The notes beneath the pieces were generated by a model that saw only the letters and a program-made list of their open reading frames with translations, did no database searches and had not been told where the DNA came from. A stretch of DNA of 64,000 bases from Bryoerythrophyllum caledonicum. Taxonomy: Eukaryota > Streptophyta > Bryopsida > Pottiales > Pottiaceae. Location of the stretch: assembly GCA_963971425.1 (NCBI GenBank), contig OZ020516.1, positions 18,588,593-18,652,592 of the forward strand. Reading direction: 5' to 3'. Shown piece after piece: positions 58,651 through 64,000 of the stretch. A program made the position numbers and the translations under genes. Every line of letters begins with the position of its first letter. The first letter of the stretch is position 1.

Positions 58651-60263
58651 TCAGGTTGAGCGTCTAGATTGGCCCAAAAAAACCTTTTTTGAAACCAAAA
58701 AAACTCAAACCAAATGGACAAGAATATTCTCTCTCCAAAAATCGGTTCATAGATGAGATTAATCTTTCAGTACTAGAGCGGCGGATCTGACCCTCGACCC
58801 AACTCATGATGCAACGAATAGTTTGTCATTGCCAAGGGCCATCGGAGTCGCAGCAGCCGCGTCGCAACCAACAACGTCGCGACTCGCCTCCACAAACAAC
58901 CGCGGGCCCGGTCGACAACCAACCAACCAACGATCCATGTAGGCAGCATCGTCTTTCCATCAGTCCTCACTCCCATCACACACAACGTCGTCGAGCCATT
59001 GAAACAATCAGGAGCTAGCGCTTGATCCGACTCCCACTTACTTGTCTCGAGCTTCACCTGACCTCACACCAAACTTCCGATGGCGATTGTTATGCTCTGC
59101 CGGGCTGTTGTCTTCTCATGCACGAGTCGCCAGCGTCAATGCGAGTCACTCGGGTTCGAGAGCGGTCACTACTAGAATAAGAAGGTCTAAGCAACGGCTG
59201 GAAGCAACATTTCCTGCGTAAGCAACATTTTCCTGGATACATGACAACTTCGTCCCACTAAGCCGTTTGGGGTTGCACTGAAGCAACGTCTGGGAGATGA
59301 CGACGAGGGAACAACGTTTCCTTAACACTAAATCGCCGGGCCCACTTCCGAGTTTGGGCATTTTGCCTTGCCCTCCTCCAGATAAAGTTAGTTTGGGCAT
59401 TCTACCTTGCCGTCCTCCAGGTAAAGTTAGGTTGGGCATTTTGCCTTACAACTATTCTGGAATTCAATGTGACTTCACAACTGTAGTGCGTCATCTTGAT
59501 CATTATCCATGGTGCTAAATCATGTACTAATCACATCAGTTTAGGGCAAAATTTATATTACTTATTGGTTTACTTAAAGTGGAAGGTGAAGGAGTAAGCC
59601 TGATGAAGCCTTGAATAGTCTTTTATGGCGTGACTTCAAACCAGATCGCTCATTTTCAAAAATTCTCATTCATTTCGACCAAAGTACGTGAAAAACTTCT
59701 TTTTTTCCAAGTTGCACTAAGAGATGTTCATCCTTCTCACGTTGTTTTGTTTTTATTTTTATACTAATGTGATAGAAACCCTCTAATTGACCATTTCAAT
59801 TTCCAATCAGAATCATCTCAAAGTCAGAAAACAATAAAATGTTACTTGGCAATGTTTGAACCTTCACTCTATGCATAATTATTTCAAACTAGTGGGTGCC
59901 CGTTGTCCCCAATGAGCACATGTATTCTCCTCGAGCGTCTTCAGAGAATAAAATTGAATTACTTTGTCAAAGTGTAACTTTTTAAAATTCTAATATTTAA
60001 TGGAAAAATTATGTCATTCTAAAGAAAAAAATGATATTGGACCGAGTACATTAATAAAGTAAAAAACTCCAAATAATTCTAAAATGATAATAAAACATAA
60101 ACCAATATTAATTCAAAAAATATTTATTCAAGTTTTTGTAACTTCTGAGTTACAATCTTGGAATCACCACGAACTTTTAAGTTCACATTCTCACCATTCT
60201 CTCTTTTTACAAATAAATTTCTAATCCTATTCACTGAATTCTCACTAATTTGAACACTACTAC
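58651..60263. other. Intergenic DNA with a short tandem repeat
   Basis: A 39-bp unit with the phrase TTGGGCATTTTGCCTTGCC is repeated about 2.5 times at 59,352-59,450. On the minus strand it would encode a 13-residue repeat (MPKLTLSGGGQGK). 59,690-59,900 resembles the dispersed AT-rich repeat. A 94-codon minus-strand frame at 58773-59057 is not recognised. Confidence 0.45.
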
Positions 60264-61182
60264 CTAATCTTGTAAATCCAAACTAGTTTTGGAGGGCATT
60301 GTGGCGTGATAATCTTTTTTAGCACGCCATATAATCTCTACAATCTCATCACAAGCCCCGAAATCCACAGAAGACTCATAACTTCCTAATATGAATTCAC
60401 CACCAGAACAACTAAATCCATTCTCTTTACTAGCTAATTCACCATCTACTATGGAAATGGGTGCCCAAATATCGTAACTATAAGATTGATGATCCTTATC
60501 TCTATAAAACTTATTATCAAAATCACAAGTTGTAAAAGTAAGATTCGAGAAAGTACTAGAATCAACTTGTTGCAAATCATCAAATTCTATTTGTGTTAAA
60601 TCATGAATGTTTGATTTAACAGCTTCATTTCTAATTACCTCAAATAATGTTGGAGCTAATTCCTCAAATTTACTTTTATAAAATGAAGAAATCCAGTCCA
60701 CGGTAATTGTTCGATCTCTCTCCCATTTCTCCAAATCTACGAGTGATCGGCCAACAAATCCACTCGGACCATATCTTCCCAGAGATATGCCTTTGTCATA
60801 TCCTGCAAAAAAAATGTAACAATTTAATTAATATTTTTTAAAATCCATATTTTATTTTATTTTTAATTCATAATTAAAAAAAATCATTACTAGTAAATTT
60901 TTTTTAAATACATACACATGTACTTGCTCTCCAACCAAGGGCGTACATTTCTCCATTCTGTTGTGGTCCATTTGCCTTGATATTTGATGTTCTAGGTTTA
61001 ATATCAAACAAAGTTCTTGTTAGTTTTGAGAAATTTTCCTTGGTAGCTTGTGACATATTACTAAAAGGAGAAAATTGCATCACTGTAATTACTTCCTTTG
61101 TAGTCCTATCCCAAATAGCTACTTTTCCATGGTCAATCTTATAATATTCTTTTGGACATTTCTCCAAGTATACTCCTTCCAT
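60264..61182 (-). CDS. TET/JBP-like 2-oxoglutarate/Fe(II) oxygenase-type protein
   Basis: Two exons (61182-60924 and 60802-60264) join in phase to 265 residues. The pattern matches TET/JBP-like oxygenases found with KDZ transposons in fungi: KEYYKIDHGKVAIWDR near the N-terminus, GEMYALGWRA (77-86), LGRYGPSGF, then the core with FTTCDFDNKFYRDKD (177-190), SGGEFILGSY (219-228) and IVEIIWRAKKDYHATMPS. Active members oxidise 5-methylcytosine or thymine bases in DNA. Where I expect the iron-binding HxD, this copy reads Y186-R-D188, while the distal His252 is kept, so catalysis is doubtful. A lysine-rich candidate upstream exon (about 61,482-61,370, SLKSKKDKKRKND) could extend the N-terminus. Family assignment is by remembered pattern, not by search. 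Confidence 0.6.
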
Positions 61183-62290
61183 ATTGACTTCAACTCACTT
61201 TCTGCAAATTGCAAATAGCCTACCTACAGAATATAAAATACAATAATTAATATTACACATTAGTACTTCAAATTTTACAAAACATTTAAAAATAATTTAA
61301 TTCAAAATATATGATTTACAATTATTAAATACATCAAATTAAAAAAAAATTACTAGGAAAATCCTTTTTGATCTCCGCAATGTCATTTTTCCGCTTTTTA
61401 TCTTTTTTGGATTTGAGAGAAAGTTTCCTTCGTTTTTCGCCATATGAAGAGGACATCACAATGAGGAATAGTATTGGAATTGGTGAACAACCCATGGTAA
61501 AAATTATCTGCAAAACAAATAAAAAATGTTTCACAATGTTTTCCAAATTCCATAAAATTACATACATATATGATCAAAAAAATTCTGAAATTATCTTTAA
61601 TAAATCTTCTGATTTCACATAGTTTGAAGGTTTCATCATATAAATAAAATGAAACTTACAATTCATCTTAAGAACTGAAATCAATTTTTAACTTAAAAAC
61701 AATATGATTTTGTGTGAATTTCATGTATGTATAAAAGTATTTTGTAAATCAAATAAATTTAATATATAAAAAAATTACAATTCAATAATTTTAAATGAAT
61801 TCAATGAAATGATAGTAAAAAGAATTATATATCTAAGTATATCATATCAATTATTAAATTCAATGTTATTTTATTATATAAATAATATGAGTATATCCAT
61901 TGCCACATTTCTAAAATTCAAACCTTTGAGAAAATTTGATAATTTAAAATTTCACTATGAAGTGAAGAACATTGTAACCTAAATTTCATTTTGGAAGAAG
62001 GAACTAATAAGAAGACCATTGGTAGAAATCCTATACACTTTTGATGTTGTGAAATTCTTCATTATAATGAAATATGATAATTAGAACATCAATTTGAATC
62101 AATAATTAAATCATGAGTGAAAAGGTTTTCTAAAGCTCAAGTAACCTCGGAATGTCCTTCCCACTTCAGATTTAAGTATATGATTCACATCACTTAAAAT
62201 ATTATACTCCATAAAATGATATTTCCTCCAACTATAATATTATCCAAAAGAGAAGGTCACAAAATCAAAATATTCTACAATACCAACCTC
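61183..62290. other. AT-rich DNA upstream of the TET/JBP-like gene
   Basis: Apart from the lysine-rich minus-strand frame near 61,370-61,482 (a possible 5' exon) nothing is recognised. Confidence 0.4.
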
Positions 62291-63474
62291 CACCACTGAT
62301 TTTCTCCACTGGATGAACGAAATTCTCTCCAACGAATCCACACCTTTGTATCTAAACAAACAACACACAAAATATTTACATGAGATTAGCATGACAAAAA
62401 TAACCATACTGAAGTGCACACACGACATGATGATAGTATCCCTCTTCTATAGTAGTAAAAGAAAGCATGTGATTATTGATATGCACACAAAGCATTTCCA
62501 ACAAATTAACAATTGATATGGAAAAAAATCCTCCAATGAAGAGTGTAATTCATGATATGACAGGCAAGATAATATTTACGAAAAGCCATTTGTAAAATCA
62601 AGGAGTCACAAAAGATAGTCAACACCAACATGTGCATAGGATTGTGATCACAACCACTTACAATTTCACCTTCCTCCATCTTCATGGTGGAGGTCATTTC
62701 AATATCTCAATCTTATCATGTTCAAATCACACCTCTACTGAGATTGGAACATTTTGGCAATCAACTGAAAGGACACTTCTTCATTTTCTACATCACAAAT
62801 GTTGTTGATAAATCTAAAGACAATCTATTGATACTAAAAAATGAAAGGCAACACATTTCAATATAAACCATCAACATGGATCATGAGGATGCATACCCAA
62901 TGTAGAGCCGGCTTTTGCAGTGTTGAAGTAGAAGTTCGACAAATCTACTAGTACAAATCAATGCATGGACTTCTTAAAACACCAAGCTATATTAGTAATG
63001 TCACATATTGATAAAATGCGACCATCACCACACATCTAATATGACAATTATCCGCAGTCTAGAGTGTAAAACTCCCTTCTATGTTCTGCCTCCACACGAA
63101 TTGAAATGAGGAGATCAATAAAACAGTGTAAACGAGGATACCTGAACTCTCTAATGAAAAATTGCCTGCAGTGTATACAAAGGCTCTTAATCAGAGAGCA
63201 ACATCAAGTACATTGTATTTTTACTCTAACTAGCTATGAATTTAAAAGCCCCCATCACACTAATTCAGTAATAAATAAAAATGTTATTCCAAAACCTTCC
63301 CCTGATGAGAACATTAGAAATCGTTACGAAGGTGCAAGGTGAGAATAACGGTGAAGGACACCAGAATGCCTTACCTTGCGATCATCTTGACACCAATTCG
63401 GATTGATCGTAGTCACGAGATGGATATATTTTTGCATGGCCTCCTCCTGCGACATACTCCCGAGTTTCTGCCAG
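62291..63474 (-). CDS. Acyl-CoA-binding domain protein, partial exons
   Basis: The exon 63474-63375, bounded by an AG acceptor and GT donor, encodes NAWQKLGSMSQEEAMQKYIH and then LVTTINPNW, the C-terminal half of an ACB domain, which binds long-chain acyl-CoA esters. Further minus-strand exon candidates with proper borders are 62,696-62,665 (TMKMEEGEI|GTAAGT) and 62,353-62,291 (YKGVDSLERISFIQWRKSVV). Their linkage to the ACB exon is inferred from strand and order. The N-terminal half of the ACB domain (usually YGLYKQAT...) is expected upstream but could not be found before the window end. The gene may extend beyond 64,000. Confidence 0.5.
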
Positions 63475-63879
63475 GCATTCCTACCACACAACAGACACTC
63501 CACTTTCAAACAAAACAGACACTCATATCACCAACCACCATCTTGTAAAACCGTGATCGACAAACCCTAACCAAGGATTGGTCTCCGAAAGTGGATAACT
63601 TACATTAACATTTCATCACCACTACTTGCAATATGAGTCTGCTTTCTTCTTGATGCGCTTTCTGTTGGTTTAATTGGAGTTATCAAATGCTATTTGAAGA
63701 CTGTAAGGGCGGCCTTGCACGACTTGAACATGGGTCTCTTGACAGAACTTAGATCGGACATTGGTTCTCCCATGTGGAATACTTTTTGGCTTGCGGAAGG
63801 AACAGAGCCGTGGGCCGCAGCAATACTCCTAAGGGTGATGACGACGGAGGAGAGCCTTAGAAACTGACACGAGGGCCGG
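63475..63879. other. Probable intron or intergenic DNA
   Basis: A minus-strand frame (63690 upward) runs through GC-richer sequence (SSVVITLRSIAAAHGSVPSA) next to the tandem repeat. It matches no part of an ACB domain and is not called. Confidence 0.35.
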
Positions 63880-64000
63880 GAAATCACCTGCATCAGTAAA
63901 GAAATCACCTGCATCAGTAACGAAATCACCTGCATCAGTAACGAAATCACCTGCATCAGTAAAGAAATCACCTGCATCAGTAACGAAATCACCTGCATCA
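63880..64000. repeat. 21-bp tandem repeat running off the window edge
   Basis: The unit AAATCACCTGCATCAGTAACG (21 bp, with AAAG/ACG variants) occurs at least five and a half times to the last base. The period is a multiple of three, so the minus strand is open as a seven-residue repeat (MQVISLL), but the adjacent coding context is not established. Confidence 0.75.

Noticed and set aside
63880..64000. CRISPR-like array
   Set aside because: The 21-bp units abut without spacers, so this is a simple tandem repeat.
1..64000. tRNA or rRNA genes
   Set aside because: Scanning by eye for tRNA box B (GGTTCGAANCC) with a matching acceptor stem, and for conserved rRNA segments, gave no convincing candidate. 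A tRNAscan run would be decisive.

Overview
The window looks like nuclear DNA of a land plant, most likely an early-diverging one (moss or other bryophyte, less likely a lycophyte). The evidence is spliceosomal GT/AG introns in nearly every gene, plant-type TTTAGGG-like repeats in one intron, and plant gene families: a peroxisomal adenine nucleotide carrier, an adrenodoxin-type mitochondrial ferredoxin, dUTPase, a plant RadA and an NLR relic. It also holds families unusual for flowering plants: a Crypton-type tyrosine recombinase, a TET/JBP-like oxygenase and a nuclease-kinase fusion. Coding exons are relatively GC-rich and the intergenic DNA is strongly AT-rich. The species is not determined.

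Layout. 1-10 kb is AT-rich repeat DNA: a 1.24-kb fold-back element, a MITE with a perfect 19-bp terminal inverted repeat, a pair of tandem TIR units, and a decayed SWIM zinc-finger transposon relic. 10.6-12.8 kb (minus) carries seven clean exons of a plant RadA/Sms protein, cut off on its 5' side by a Crypton/DUF3504 recombinase pseudogene (12.7-14.3 kb, plus). 15-17.1 kb (minus) is a protein kinase with an N-terminal PD-(D/E)XK-like region, a frameshift, and a tandemly duplicated 5' leader at 18.7-19.2 kb.

20.08-32.13 kb is the most striking part. A candidate 12-kb hAT transposon is bounded by matching CAGGGTTGTCATA termini. It holds a BED/DUF659/hAT transposase (decayed), a large coiled-coil/RING protein (decayed), a truncated paralogue of that protein's N-terminus, and an intact divergent kinase-like gene. 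Five clusters of a GC-rich ACGT-centred palindrome sit near both ends and upstream of each internal gene. A second copy of the SWIM relic, inverted relative to the first, directly abuts its right end.

37.4-53 kb is the gene-rich, apparently functional part: an SMP-30/gluconolactonase-like membrane-anchored protein (minus), a small unrecognised three-exon gene (minus), a divergent pair of small acidic or low-complexity genes, the peroxisomal carrier (minus) divergent from a small one-TM protein (plus), and the ferredoxin (plus) convergent with dUTPase (minus). 53-64 kb returns to AT-rich repeats with an NLR pseudogene, a TET/JBP-like two-exon gene, part of an acyl-CoA-binding protein gene, and a 21-bp tandem repeat at the window edge.

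The ordinary genes do not form a pathway. The theme of the accessory parts is transposon biology: recombinases and transposases of three types, RING and kinase cargo, and two families (TET/JBP, nuclease-kinase) known in other eukaryotes to be associated with transposons or effectors. Nearly all disabled frames here are broken by stop codons that a single C-to-T change would create, as expected from deamination of methylated cytosine.
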